64,000 nt of DNA. It comes from Mesorhabditis belari. Its lineage: Eukaryota > Nematoda > Chromadorea > Rhabditida > Rhabditidae. A program made the position numbers and the translations under genes. A model generated the notes under the pieces. That model searched no databases. It was not told the DNA's origin and worked only from the letters and a program-made list of their open reading frames with translations. Each line of letters opens with the position of its first letter. Position 1 is the first letter of the stretch. Location: the NCBI GenBank assembly GCA_958450365.1, contig CAUEEP010000408.1:67501-131500 (forward strand). The letters run 5' to 3'. Positions 12,576 to 23,756 of the stretch are shown piece by piece.

Positions 12576-12859
12576 ATTCACTGCTCCAGGCAGCTACTAT
12601 TCACAGATTTAAGCATAAAGTACCAATTTTTAAACTAAAACTACGATTTACTACGATTTGTACATAGTATTTCTCTATTTTTTCCCTCAATTTATTTGCC
12701 TTATCACATGTTTAACTAAACCTTTTTCCGATTTTGAGTGAAATTTGTCGACAAACTCCGGTTAATTTTCATTTAACGGGTGCCCGGATGCGCATATTAA
12801 TGTATTTTTTTATGATTTTTATGATTTTCATGTCTTTTTCTTAAAAAGTGCTTCTTTTT

Positions 12860-13725
12860 TGTGTACTTTGAGTGGAAAAAGTAAAGGATTCTTTTGGGTA
12901 CTTTTGTAAGAAGTTAAGGTATTCTTTTGGGTACTTTTGTAATCATTGAAAGTATCCTTTTTGGTACTTTCACAAGAAGTTAAAGTATTCTTTTCGGTAC
13001 TGTCGAAAGAAGTGAAGGTATCCTTTTGCGTACTTTCACAAGAAGTGAAAGTACTCTTTTGCGTACTTTCACAAGAAGTGAAAGTACTCTTTTGCGTACT
13101 TTCACAAGAAGTGAAGGTATCCTTTTGCGTACTTTCACAAGAAGTGAAAGTACTCTTTTGCGTACTTTCACAAGAAGTGAAGGTATCCTTTTGCGTACTT
13201 TCACAAGAAGTGAAAGTACTCTTTTGCGTACTTTCACAAGAAGTGAAGGTATCCTTTTGCGTACTTTCACAAGAAGTTAAAGTATTCTTTTCGGTACTGT
13301 CGAAAGAAGTGAAGGTATCCTTTTGCGTACTTTCGCAAGAAGTTAAGGTATTCTTTTGGGTACTGTCGAAAGAAGTGAAGGTATCCTTTTGCGTACTTTC
13401 GCACGAAGTGAAGGTACTCTTTTGTGTACTTTCGCAAGAAATGAAAGTATTCTTTTGTGTACTTTCGCACGAAGTGAAGGTATCCTTTTGCGTACTTTCA
13501 CAAGAAATGAAAGTACTCTTTTGCGTACTTTCACAAGAAGTGAAAGTACTCTTTTGGGTATCATCATTGAAAGTATTCTTTTCGGTACTGTCGAAAGAAG
13601 TGAAAGTACTCTTTTGTGTACTTTTGTAATCATTGAAAGTATTCTTTTGGGTACTTTCGTAATCATTGAAAGTATTCTTTTGAGTACTTTTGTAATCAGT
13701 GAAAGTATCTACACTAGCGCTTTTA
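12860..13725. repeat. 33-bp minisatellite
   Basis: About 26 copies of a 33-bp unit containing cttttgcgtactttcacaag and aagtgaaagtact. The unit length, a multiple of three, leaves five of six frames open and so produces long but spurious repeats such as STQKSTFTSCE. There is no start context, no splice structure and no non-repetitive coding part. It abuts the transposon at 13772. Confidence 0.9.
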
Positions 13726-13771
13726 AAAACCCACAAATTCTCCCCCAACTCTCTTCTTTTTCTTTCTTCTA

Positions 13772-15070
13772 CAGGGTGGCTGATAATTACGTGCGCCAAA
13801 GAAAACGCCATAATTTAATTTTCTTTCAAAGAAAATGTAAAAATCTTTATTTATATAATAGTTGTAACAAAAGCATTTAATAATCACAAGAAATTTTCGA
13901 AGTGGCCTCCATCCGCTTTGATACAGGCTTCAATTCGCTTCTTTACAGAATCGACGGTGCGGCGGAGATAATTTGCATCTAAGTCGTTCTAGATTTTGAT
14001 CAATTCTCGACGTAAATCATTCAAATTGGTGATTTTTCTATTTCTCAATTGTTCTTCCATAAAACCCCAAACCAAAAGTCCAACGGATTGAGATCCGGGC
14101 TGTTTGCAGGCCATTGATCCTTCGTCAAAAAAGAGCCAATTTTGGTTTCGAGAAAGCGAATTGAGAATTCGAGAAAGTTGTTTTGGCTCCGTGGGCCGGC
14201 GCCCAATCTTGTTGAAGGGTCAAATTGGGATGGCTCCTCTTCCATGGCACGACAGCTTTCTCGAGAATCTCTTTTTGATAGACTTTTGCGTTAATCTTCA
14301 CATTTTTATCGATAAAAACCAACGGGGGTCTTGCCCGAAGCACTGATGCCACCCCAAACCATCAAACTTTTTGGAAACAGACCTTTTGTAGCGACTTTTC
14401 GTTTACGAGTGCCCTTGAGAGCTGGACTGAGAAGTTGAAGGTGATTTTGTGAGTTTTTAGCCACTTCCAAGGTGAAAATCTTCTCATCTGACCAAAGAAC
14501 ATCGTCAATGCGCCGCACCTTGAAAAAAGCTCGCAATTTCTTGCATTTCTCCTTCCGGTTTTGCTTGGCTTGATCGGTGAGCACTTGCCCGTTTAACAGT
14601 CGATAACTTCGAAGTCCGAGCTCATTTTTCACTATCGATTGAACCGAGAAACGCGAAATTTGAAGCTGTTTTGCCATCTTGTTCAAACTACGATCGTCTT
14701 TTCGCTCGATCCTCCTCTTGATGATCCCACGCATCTTTCGGGTGTTAACGGTCCTCTTTGGTCCTCTTCCGGGCTTGGACTGAACATGCCCCTCATCTTT
14801 CCATTGCTTTACGATCTTCTGGATGGTCCTCAGAGCCACCCCAAGCCTCGATGCGATCGACGAGTTCTTCATGCCGCTCGTCGCCAGCTGTGCGATTGCG
14901 TCCCGACTAGCGCACGTCTTTGTCATGACCTAGAAAACAACTTTTTTAACAAAAAATTATTAGACCACGATAAAAGAATATTAAAACACAAAAAGATGAG
15001 TAGTAATGCTTTATACATTGTTTAAAACTATGATGCTGATGCTGCGCGCACGTAATTGTCAGCCACCCTG
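13772..15070 (-). mobile_element. Tc1/mariner-superfamily element (maT/mariner-like), decayed
   Basis: A 1299-bp element with matching 25-26 bp inverted ends (cagggtggctgataattacg ... cgtaattgtcagccaccctg) flanked on both sides by the TA target duplication (13770-13771 and 15071-15072). It encodes one minus-strand transposase, described separately. Left and right ends are complete, but the transposase is broken, so the copy is probably immobile on its own. Confidence 0.92.
13884..14926 (-). pseudogene. mariner/maT-like transposase, frameshifted
   Basis: DDE transposase of the IS630/Tc1/mariner superfamily, which cuts and pastes its own element at TA sites. From ATG at 14926 there are two HTH regions (MKNSSIASRLGVALRTIQKI, then LNKMAKQLQISRFSVQSIVK), SDEKIF with the first Asp, VWGGIS, QQDWAPAH with the second Asp, and NSPDLNPLDFW with a final Asp rather than the Glu of Tc1. 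The Asp-Asp spacing looks like 37 or a little more, but frameshifts prevent an exact count. The C-terminus ends KKRIEACIKADGGHFENFL at 13884. Frame changes occur near 14310-14350, 14160-14200 and 14050-14065, and there is an in-frame TAG near 13990 where Trp is expected. Confidence 0.85.
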
Positions 15071-15239
15071 TATATTTATTTTTGCACAACGAACTTTTTT
15101 TCAATCATTTTCTACATTTTTACATTAATGGTGTGGTTTTGTATTGTATTTTTTTAATGAATAAAAGATGAAATCGCTGAATAAACAAGGATAACAACAG
15201 GAAAATAGATGAACATTTCGCTAAAATACAGTGCTAAAA

Positions 15240-15527
15240 TACAGTGTGGTGCAATCGAAAATCTCTGGGCTTATTTGAAGACCAAAATCAAGGGAAGGAG
15301 CTTCAATTCGAAGGTGGAGCTTTGGTTCGTTATCAGAAAGGTAGAGCTTTAGTTTATCAGAAACATGTGGCGTCGAATTTCCCCGACTATCCTGCGTGAT
15401 CTTGTCCTCTCGATGCCTAGGCGAATCAAGGCCGTCATTAATGCAAACGGAGGACCGACAAAGTCTGCCGACAGACAATATTATGTCTGTTTTCTATCTT
15501 GGCCTATTTTTTTTGCATCACACTGTA
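15240..15527 (+). mobile_element. internally deleted Tc1-like element
   Basis: A 288-bp element with inverted ends tacagtgtggtgcaa / ttgcatcacactgta. The interior is only the C-terminal end of a Tc1-type transposase on the plus strand: IENLWAYLKTKIKGRS, then RRISPTILRDLVLSMPRRIK and AVINANGGPTK. The sequence passes straight from the left end into the third catalytic Glu region, so the HTH and the first two Asp residues are missing. A frame change lies near 15340. It could only move with a transposase supplied elsewhere. Confidence 0.8.
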
Positions 15528-15751
15528 TGTTATATTCGATGTAGACTAAATTGGATATCCGATTTAGATTCTAACAAAGGAAATGCACAAAATTCCCGTG
15601 AGCTTTCGTCTCCGGATCACATACTTCTTACGAAATCGAGTATGGAGATTCAGCATCTGAAACCAAAATATGCCAAATAAGCTTGCAAACGCGTAAAAAT
15701 TAAATGGAAATTTTGAAGATAAGCTTTAAAGGTCGCTTTTCAATCATTGGG

Positions 15752-15830
15752 ACATCGGCACCGGTGGCCTAGTGGATAGTGGAACGGCTCTCTCGGTCGT
15801 AAGATCGGTGTTCGGTCCCGCCCTTGGTTT
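15752..15830 (+). repeat. tRNA-like sequence (Pol III A and B boxes)
   Basis: Starts ggcaccggtggcctagtgg with an exact A-box match (TGGCCTAGTGG) and ends with a B-box-like TGTTCGGTCCC, followed by a T-rich stretch. T-arm and acceptor pairing are poor, so this is a tRNA-derived repeat or pseudogene. Confidence 0.6.
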
Positions 15831-15929
15831 TTGCTTATTTTTCTCTAAATGTAATACTTTACAGGTTTTTACCCGTTCGCTGAATTTCTCTTTTAACCGA
15901 TAGAGCAAACGTAATTACGGAGCGTCGCG

Positions 15930-16080
15930 TTTGCGCAGAGACAGACAGACGGACAAACGGACAGACAGACAGACAGACAAGCAGACAGACAGACAGACAA
16001 ACGGACAGACAAGCAGACAGACAGACGGACAGACAGACAAACGGATAGACAGACAAACGGATAGACAAGCAGACAGACGT
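15930..16080. repeat. (CAGA)n microsatellite with variants
   Basis: Tetranucleotide-rich run of cagacaga interrupted by caaacgga and caagcaga. Confidence 0.95.
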
Positions 16081-16155
16081 CTATTCTGCTTGATATATAG
16101 TAGATAAGGTGTTGATGTAGCGTTTCAAGAGTGAAGAGTTTGAGTCTATGTTTAT

Positions 16156-17797
16156 GCAGTGCGGTGCAAAACCATGCGCCACCCCCCTAAATTTCAATTT
16201 TCTGCGGCTCCCGTGCCAGTGACAAAAAACTGAAAACGTAGTTAGATTCAGGACCAAAAATAACCCTTAAACCCAAAAAATCATCGACATAGCATGAATA
16301 GGGAAAATGTAACAGCCAAAAAACGAAAATTAACCCGGTGCAAAACGTCACCTCCCAAATTTTGGTGTCGTTGTTGCATTTTTGTTCAATTTTTATGATA
16401 ACAAGGTTTATTTATAACAATAACAGTTTAATATTTTGATTTCTGTCCCTGGCGACTGATCACGTCAAATATTCGACTCGGCATGCTGTCAACTAGCTTC
16501 TTGATGGTGCTTCTTGGAATGGTATTCCACTCGCGGGTAATGGCATCTTTGAGTGCTTGAAAATTTGCGTATTGTGTGGGATTGCCATAAACTCGACGAG
16601 CAAGCATTCCCCACAGATTCTCAATGGGGTTGAGATCGGGGGAGCACGCAGGCCAATCCAGAAGAGGCACTTGTTTTGACTGAAGCCATGACTTGGTTGC
16701 TCGGCTGACGTGGATGCTGGCGTTGTCTTGCTGTAGGGTGAGTTGGTGTTGTGGAAGACTTTACAGATATGGAAGAAGGTTGACCTCGAGCACATCGAGG
16801 TAATCTTGTGAGTTCATCTTGAATGTGACAAAGACGATTTCCAGTTTTCCATGAGATGAGAAGATGCCCTAACACATCACCGAACCCCTGCCGAAGTTTC
16901 GCTTTGAGAACAGTAATGGATCCTTGCGCAAGTCACGCCAATAAGAGTTTCCACCATCAGGCCCATCCAGGTTGAACTTTTTCTCGTCTGTGTAGATGAT
17001 CTGAAACCAATAAAATTTGTTTTCTAAGTTTAAATACCTGATTCCAGTTAGTTGCCATGTTTGCGCGAGCAAAGAGCAACCTGTTCTGCTTGTGGATGGC
17101 AGTTAAGCGAGGTGCTGGCTTCATCACCTGACGTGTGAGATGTGGAGAAGAGTTCATGGTTCTCAGAACAGTCCACTTTGGCACTGAAAGTTGCAAATCA
17201 TACTTGATTTCATTTGCCGACCTCGTAGGGTTTGAGGCTTTGTTTCTGATATGGCGTTCGGCCCGTTTGGAGAGCTTTTTGTGACGACCATGCGCATTTG
17301 AAGTACCATATTTGAGTGGAGCTTTGAGGTAACGATTGATACAGTGTTTTGAGTGATTAAGTCGACGATTCATCTCGGAGATTCAAAAATTAACAATCCA
17401 AGTTGTTGCATGAGGTCGAGTCGAGCTTGCTCACCGTCAGAGAGTTGAATTGCTTCCGGCATTGTTTTTTTGAAGTGAAGTAAGACAAAGTAAGCTCTTT
17501 AGGCCTCCTTATAAAGAATCTGAATTGAAAGGACGGGACAGAGGCAGATTTAGCATTTAAACTAGAAAAAAGTATGAAATGGCACCAAAATTTGGGGGAG
17601 GGGTGGCGTCTGGTTCTGCACCAGGTGAATTTTCGTTTTTCGGCTATGACATTTTCCCTATTCATGCTATGTCAACGATTTTTGGGGGTTTAAGGGTTAT
17701 TTTCGGTCTTGAATCTAACTATGTTTTCAGTTTTTTTGTCACTGGCACGGGGGCCCCAGAAAATTGAAATTCAGGGCATGGCGGATGGTTTTATTGG
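16156..17797 (-). mobile_element. Tc3-like transposon with long inverted repeats
   Basis: About 1.64 kb with imperfect inverted repeats of about 210 bases (16160-16372 and 17578-17797). Both contain motifs such as acatagcatgaatagggaaa and gtgccagtgacaaaaa. The left end reads gcagtgcggtgcaaaacc, a Tc1/Tc3-type terminus. The last dozen bases of the right end have been replaced by tattggatattcaatag, so the right terminus is damaged. It carries the transposase pseudogene described next. Confidence 0.85.
16428..17373 (-). pseudogene. Tc3-like transposase with two in-frame stops
   Basis: Tc1/mariner-superfamily DDE transposase that resembles nematode Tc3. Starting at 17373 it has an HTH-type N-terminal region (LSKRAERHIRNKASNPTRSA). 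A small intron of about 40 bases then runs from about 17041 (gtatttaaac) to an acceptor just before IIYTDEKKFNLDGPDG, which carries the first Asp. QQDNASIHVS holds the second Asp, and WPACSPDLNPIENLWG the catalytic Glu. Exon 2 stays in one frame but is interrupted by TAG at 16869-16871 and TAA at 16761-16763. It ends ISRQGQKSKY. Without these two point mutations the frame would be intact, so decay looks recent. Confidence 0.85.
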
Positions 17798-18035
17798 ATA
17801 TTCAATAGTCTATTGGATCTATTGGATATTCAATAGATCCAATAGACTTATGTCATGACTTACGAAAGAAGTTTATAACTTTTCAGAGACGTCGTGAGCT
17901 GGCTGCTAGTACTGGAGCGAATGGAGGGGTGAGTTGAGAAAAGGGAACTTTTCCATTTACAAAACTGTCAGAGCTGGCGGAATGGGAATCATCCGGGAAC
18001 ACCGGGTGGAAGTCCTCTCCGACTCCTCTCCGACG

Positions 18036-18112
18036 GTCCGACGGTCCGACGACTCATCTCGGAAATTGACAATCCAAGTTGCTGCATGAGGTCGAGTTAA
18101 GCTTGCTCCACG
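18036..18112 (-). pseudogene. fragment duplicated from the Tc3-like transposon
   Basis: The stretch gacgactcatctcggaaatt, then aatccaagttgctgcatgag and gtcgagttaagcttgctc, repeats 17362-17437 of the Tc3-like element at about 85-90% identity. The flanks differ (gacggtccgacggtccgacg), so it is a separate remnant. Confidence 0.75.
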
Positions 18113-18364
18113 ATAATTTTATGTTAATGAACTTAAGAGGATCTATTTAACGTTTTCTAAACCGTGCTTTCAACTACTGGAATCCTGTCTATTCCAATTT
18201 TTATCCAATCAATCGACTTTTTGTTTGATTTTGTTGGTTTAAAATGGATATCGAAAGATATAAAAAGTTTTAAACTAGTACAGAATTTTGAGTGGGTGAG
18301 TCTGCTGAAAAGTTTTCAAAAAGCTAAGCAAAACCCTACTTTACTCGAATTCTTCCAATGACTT

Positions 18365-18578
18365 CAAGAAATCAGTGCACCAGGAGGGATTTGTTTACAA
18401 GATTTGAGCACAAAGTAAGCTCAGAGATTTGAGCACAAAGCTCATAGGCTTTGAGCTCATAGGCAACGAAAAGTCGACAGCAAATCACTGCTGATGTTTA
18501 CGTCTTTCCTACTAGACTTGAGCCTATTTTCTTGCTCAAATCTTGCAAACAAAACCCTCCTAGTGCACTGAATTCAAT
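18365..18578. repeat. inverted pair of the ~50-bp interspersed repeat
   Basis: agtgcaccaggagggatttg ... gatttgagcaca at the left and tgctcaaatcttgcaaac ... cctcctagtgcactg at the right form a hairpin about 210 bases across. The same unit is scattered singly through the window. Confidence 0.75.
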
Positions 18579-18667
18579 CAATTTCTGAAAATTGTTGTCC
18601 TTATTTCAAAAATTTCCACAATTTTCCACAATTTCTTGAATTTAGAGAAATTTTTCTCAATTCCTCG

Positions 18668-19976
18668 CTAATTATCTTTTTTGATAGAGAAAATTTCTCA
18701 AAATCACATCAAATTTTACGAAAATCTAAAGAAAAACCTTTAATCGAAATCGTAAAACCAAAAGAAATCCATTTCTCATTTGAAAAAATTTGAGTTAATT
18801 AGAATATAATAAACCAGACTATGTGAAATCCTCAATAAAACTCTTATTTCAATTTTCAATTCAATTCAATTCAATTCAATTCAATTCAATTCTTATCCAA
18901 TTCAATTCAATTCAAATTTCAACTACAAAATCTAATGAGTTTTCGGTTTTCGTTGAATATTTTTGATTAAAATCGTGAGAAACCAAAGTTTTTTCTCTAG
19001 AAATCGATTTAAATCTACACTGCTGGACATAATTTTAAAGGCATCGAATTTTTGGAAAATATTGAATATCTAATAAAATCGTCTATTAAACATCATTACT
19101 ATCATAATTTTATATGTATAACTGGAAAAACCCAGGAGATGATAATTGGAACTTTTAAAGAAAAACCAAATTTATTCAAAAAGTGCCTCTGGCAAGTGGC
19201 CATAATTTTAAAGGCATTTGAAAATTTAGAGAAAATTTTTCTCAATTGGCTCCGTATCTCTCTAATCTGGTTCCTTATCTTTAAATTTGGTTCCTTATCT
19301 TTTACTCTACAACTTTGGTTCCCTATCTCTCTAAATTTGGTTCCCTATCTCTCTAAATTTGGTTCCTTATCTTTAAATTTGGTTCCTTATCTTTTACTCT
19401 ACAACTTTGGTTCCTTATCTCTCTAATCTGGTTCCTTATTTCTAAATTTCGTTCCTTATCTCTCTAAATTTGGTTCCTTATCTTTTACTCTACAACTTTG
19501 GTTCCCTATCTCTCTAAATTTGGTTCCTTATCTCTAAATTTGGTTCCTTATCTTTTACTCTACAACTTTGGTTCCCTATCTCTCTAAATTTCGTTCCTTA
19601 TCTCTCTAAATTTGGTCCCTTGCCTCTAAATTTGGTTCCGTGTCTCTAATTAATTATCTTTTTTGTTAGAGAAAATTTCTCAAAATCACATCAAATTTTT
19701 CGAAAATCTAAAGAAAACCCTTTAATCAAAATCGTAAAACCAAAAGAAATCCATTTCAATTTGAAAAAATTTTAATTAATTAGAATATAATAGCCCAGAC
19801 TATGAGAAATTTTCAATAAAATTCTTCTTCAATTCTTCTTCAATTCAATTCAATTCAATTCAATTCAATTCAAATTTCAACTCCAAAATCTAATGAGTTT
19901 TCGGTTTTCGTTGAATATTTTTGATTAAAATCGTGAGAAACCAAAGTTTTTTCTCTAGAAATCGATTTAAATCTAT
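18668..19976. repeat. direct duplication of ~340 bases
   Basis: 18668-19016 and 19652-19976 are diverged direct copies. Both run from taattatcttttttg through a (caatt)n microsatellite to aatcgatttaaatct, with the microsatellite differing in length. Between them, 19240-19650 is an irregular tandem array of tctctaaatttggttcctta units. Confidence 0.85.
19018..19225. repeat. possible Tc1-type terminus remnant
   Basis: ctggacataattttaaaggc at 19022 and ctggcaagtggccataatt, followed by ttaaaggca, near 19190 look like ends of a Tc1-like element. They are in the same orientation and no transposase can be read between them. Weak evidence. Confidence 0.3.
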
Positions 19977-20497
19977 TTTCCTTTTCAAAAATTGTTTTCA
20001 CTTCTCTAGATGCCTCTAGAAACTTCTCTAGATCCCATTCGTTTACATTTGCTGAACTAAACTTGTCCTTTTGAGTGTAACGTTCTCCGAAGTGCTGAAG
20101 GTAAAGATCTGGCATATGGAATTGTCAATTGTCATTCAATTTCTCTGAAAATTTATCTATATATCAAACTTTTTGTGCTCTATCTTTTATCTATAGACAC
20201 AAAGATAGGTTTCCTTAGCGCAAAGTGTCTAAACCGGAGCATCAAACCACGTCGTCACCCTTTTTGACTACCCGACTTCAAGCTCTCAAAAAGGCCAGAC
20301 ATAGGTCATTTTAAACCCGTTTTAATGCCATTTTGCAAGAAAATAATGAAACAAATTAAACAAATCGCAGTTGAATTGGTGCATTTGTTGGTTTCAAAAT
20401 GAAAGTCCGAAAATAAACGAAAATAGACGTATAAACCAACCTAAAATACGATTTTAACAATTCGTTAACAATTTAACAATTCGTTTTTCCAGTCTTA

Positions 20498-22812
20498 ATG
20501 GATTCCGCACAATTCTTTGTTCAAATTCTCTCCGGAATCTCAACATTAGGAATTCTCTCAAACGCTCTCGTCATCACCTCAATTTTCCTTCGTCGAGAAG
20601 CGACTTTCCGACGCCATCGGCCGTATTTTGTCATTGGGAGCTCTTTCGCTCTACTTTTTTCAATTCTCACACAATTGTTGATACCGGTTTGTTTTTGGGG
20701 ATTTGGATTTGTTGAAATTCTAGATCTACACTCTAGATCTACACTCTAGATCTCTAGATCTACACTCTAGATCTCTAGATCTACATTCTAGATCTCTAGA
20801 TCTACATTCTAGATCTCTAGATCTCTAGATCTACACTCTAGATCTACATTCTAGATCTACATTCTAGATCCACTTCTTTGACGAGAAATCTGTGCATATC
20901 CACTTTTGGACAAACATCTCTGAACTAATCGACAACGAGAATCTCATCATTCTCTACAAGCTTTGGCTCTTAATCCTCCACGGTCAATGGTTCGCTCTAC
21001 CGGTTGATGTCCTCTACAATTATTGCATTTTGTGCAAGTGAGTTACGAAAAAAAGAGCTGAAAAAGCTGTTTAGATTTTCTCGTTGGTTAGATAAGTAGT
21101 TAGTCAGTAAAAATTAGAAATCAGACAGCTGGCCAGGTCCAGTCCAGGTCCAGTCCAGGCAAACCCAAAGCAGACTAAGAAATAAGGCTCTTAGTCAGTC
21201 ATTCATGGCTGACTGACTAAAAGCCATGGCTGATTGAAAAGCTCCAAAAGTCAATATCAAGTCGGGATTGAACCCTTGGCCTCTAGACTAAGATACAAAG
21301 CACTTAGCCAGTCGGTTATGACTGCTTTGCTATGTCATAGCCAGGCGGTTACGACTACTTTGCGATGCCATAGCCAGTCGGTTATGACTGCTTTGCTGTG
21401 CCATAGCCAGTCGGTTATGACTGCTTTGCGATGCCATAGCCAGTCGGTTATGACTGCTTTGCTATGCCATAGCCAGTCGGCTATGGTAAACTTCCAGAAG
21501 TCAAAATCAATCCTTTAGAAAACCGCTTCCCCCGTGGGCGAGTATCTCTTTTTATCTCTACATCGGGATCTCTCTATCTCCGTTGATCATCTGTGAATTC
21601 TATCAACCAATACTTCATTTCGATTCAGCTTACCACACCAGGCAAAGCCTTGTCATCACAAAAGTATAACTAAAGCTTAAAAGTTTAAGCTAAGCTTAAA
21701 AGTTTCCATTTAAAGGTTGATCAACAAATCCTCCTAATCGGCTTGGGTTTTCCATTTGGTGGATCACTTTTCCTGCTCATTTGGTGCTATTACAATGTGC
21801 ATCGACATCTAGAGGAAATCATTCGAAAGCGAAATCGTCTAATGGTCAGAACAAACGAGCTGAAATCGAGAATCGGATGGATGATTGGATGGCAGGTTGG
21901 AGAGAGGTTAAAGCCGGCTAAACGCTAATGATCTAGTCCACTGAAGTCGTCAGTTGATCGCTGATTTACTTAGACTGTAAGCTTACTTATTACTTACTTA
22001 CTTAATTTACTTACTTGGACTGTAAGCCCTTGTTGTCAATAAGTGGCCAATAAGTGACCAATATGTGAGCAACAAGTGACCAATAAGTGCCCAATAAGTG
22101 ACCAATAATCTTACCAATATTACATTCAGATAATCGGCCCGGTTTTCCTCGTCGTTTTCCCATTCACCGTCACTTATTTACTTCTCATTTTCTCCCCGCA
22201 TCTTCTCCTCGATTACTGGATCTCGATGCCAACGCTTTTTCCTGCAACTCTTCCATTTACACAAGTAGGACAAAGTGAATTAGACAAAGTGAATCAAAAT
22301 AGAATTTCTCAGGCTTTGATCATGTTTTACTACATTTGCCCACCAACCTTACTCTGTCGAAAACGTTTGACGCCGATCGATGTGAGTTCTTGTTCTGGGG
22401 TAAATCTATGGATGGCTGACTAGGAGCTGACTAGGAGCTGACAGAGCTAGATCTGGGCTAAGCACACGTTCGTTTACGCATTCGCTTGGCATTATAGTAC
22501 TAGCTTGAAGCCAGGTCAAGTTCGGGATAATTCTTGCTCTTCTTGCTTCTCAATTCTTGCTTATCAGCTGATCCTAATCGGCTTGGGCTTTCCATTTGGT
22601 GAATCTGATCAGCTGATCAGCTGGGCACTAAGACCAACTTTGTCTCAAAGTCTTGCTTCAAAATTTAAACGACATTCGAAGCACAGTTACAGCTAACGAA
22701 ATCGCTGCACACGCAGCAAACGCAAAGCTTTCAAATCTCGACGGTGACACGATCGAAAATGGCCCGCGGAACCGCTCCTTCAACTGTCTACAAATCGATG
22801 CAATTGTATTAA
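20498..22812 (+). CDS. nematode serpentine (7TM) receptor
   Basis: Predicted 342-residue membrane protein in seven exons: 20498-20686, 20868-21037, 21498-21663, 21716-21895, 22130-22264, 22313-22381, 22693-22812. All phases join and all junctions are GT/AG. Seven hydrophobic segments are visible: TM1 (LSGISTLGILSNALVITSIF), TM2 (YFVIGSSFALLFSILTQLLI), TM3 around HGQWFALPVDVLYNYCIL, TM4 (YLYIGISLSPLIICEFY), TM5 (ILLIGLGFPFGGSLFLLIW), TM6 (IIGPVFLVVFPFTVTYLLLI) and TM7 ending in a Cys-Pro-Pro turn. There is no DRY or NPxxY. The Gln just before TM6 resembles the chemoreceptor Str superfamily, but the class is not certain. ATG follows a splice acceptor at 20491-20492. Likely role: chemosensory or peptide receptor in neurons. 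The acceptor of exon 4 (tttaaag) and the last exon are the least sure parts. Confidence 0.7.
20715..20867. repeat. AGATCTACACTCT tandem array
   Basis: Units of ctagatctacactctagatc with shorter ctagat variants fill intron 1 of the serpentine receptor up to the splice acceptor itself, so the acceptor of exon 2 (attctag) is part of the last repeat copy. Confidence 0.9.
21300..21490. repeat. 33-bp minisatellite
   Basis: About six copies of ccatagccagtcggttatga plus ctgctttgctatg in intron 2 of the serpentine receptor, ending at the exon 3 acceptor region. Confidence 0.9.
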
Positions 22813-22922
22813 AAAAATTGGGACTTCTTCAATTGGGACTTCTTCAATTGGGACTTCTTCAAATTTTTCTGTTATCTATTCAAACGAATGACTTTGCTCA
22901 AAGTTTGGAATAGTTTTATTTG

Positions 22923-22928
22923 AATAAA
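22923..22928 (+). promoter_or_regulatory. polyadenylation signal of the serpentine receptor
   Basis: AATAAA about 110 bases past the stop codon at 22812 and followed by T-rich sequence. Confidence 0.5.
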
Positions 22929-23015
22929 GTTTTTCTAGAAGTTAAAACTTTTGTAATCCATTTGTTCTTTTGGTTCTTTCCCTAAATTATGGTCTTTTAA
23001 AAGTTTCATGGTCTT

Positions 23016-23318
23016 TTGTCAAAAAAGATGTTGGCCCTGACGGACGCAGAAGCCTGTGATGATTCGTGCTTTGCTGAGCTGAGACGATCAGCTAGTCGTG
23101 GATTGGCGAACAAGCGTCGAGCCACCACCAATCGCCGTCACCACCAAAAAGAAACTATCGACAATAATGCAAACACTGATGACGAGATGGACGTTGAAGC
23201 CGAAAACGATGTCTTTCTACCTCTGGTCTTTTGCAATTTTTTGTTTCTTTTTACCAAAAAGACTTTTGAAATTGTTTTAACGTATTTTATTAAGTTCCAC
23301 ATGGATCAGTTTATTTGA
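23016..23318 (+). other. unassigned open stretch, possible gene remnant
   Basis: A 100-residue open frame with an N-terminal charged portion (LTDAEACDDSCFAELRRSAS, later DDEMDVEAENDV). The codon composition looks more gene-like than its surroundings, but there is no domain, no clear partner exon and a hydrophobic low-quality C-terminus. It could be a transposon-protein fragment. No function is proposed. Confidence 0.2.
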
Positions 23319-23756
23319 TCAGAATTTAAAGAAAAATCCTATAGAAGGGGATAATCAGCCTCCATGCGAACCAACAAGTTGAAAGGGTTGACCCTTCTCC
23401 TCTCCTAAACATCTATTCAAATAAATAAGTTGAAAGGGGATCTTTTTTTCCACTCAAATGGCAAATTGAAGCCTTCATTGAAGGCCACGACGCTTCCGTC
23501 TGCAATTATTGAGCTTAAATTTCAAAGATTTCATTATACTTTTTCTTTGTGGATAGTGGGGTCACTTTTGGTCGACAAACTGGAGCTTTTGATTGACCTA
23601 ACTATGCACGTATTGTTGTGGAAGTAGCTTCATTCACCCATTCAGCTTCATTCACATAGGCAGAGAAAACAGTGACGACAGAATCTTGCTGTAGGGTACT
23701 TTTATTCTCGCAGCAGAGTCAAATCCTCGAAGAAAGTCGTGTCCAAGTAGAGAGAG

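Noticed and set aside
12828..13811. 327-residue minus-strand repeat protein (STQK...TSCE)
   Set aside because: Made almost entirely of a 33-bp minisatellite. Several other frames are open for the same reason, and there is no unique coding part or splice signal.
23430..23627. 65-residue plus-strand open frame
   Set aside because: Mixed hydrophobic low-complexity translation with no supporting exon structure.
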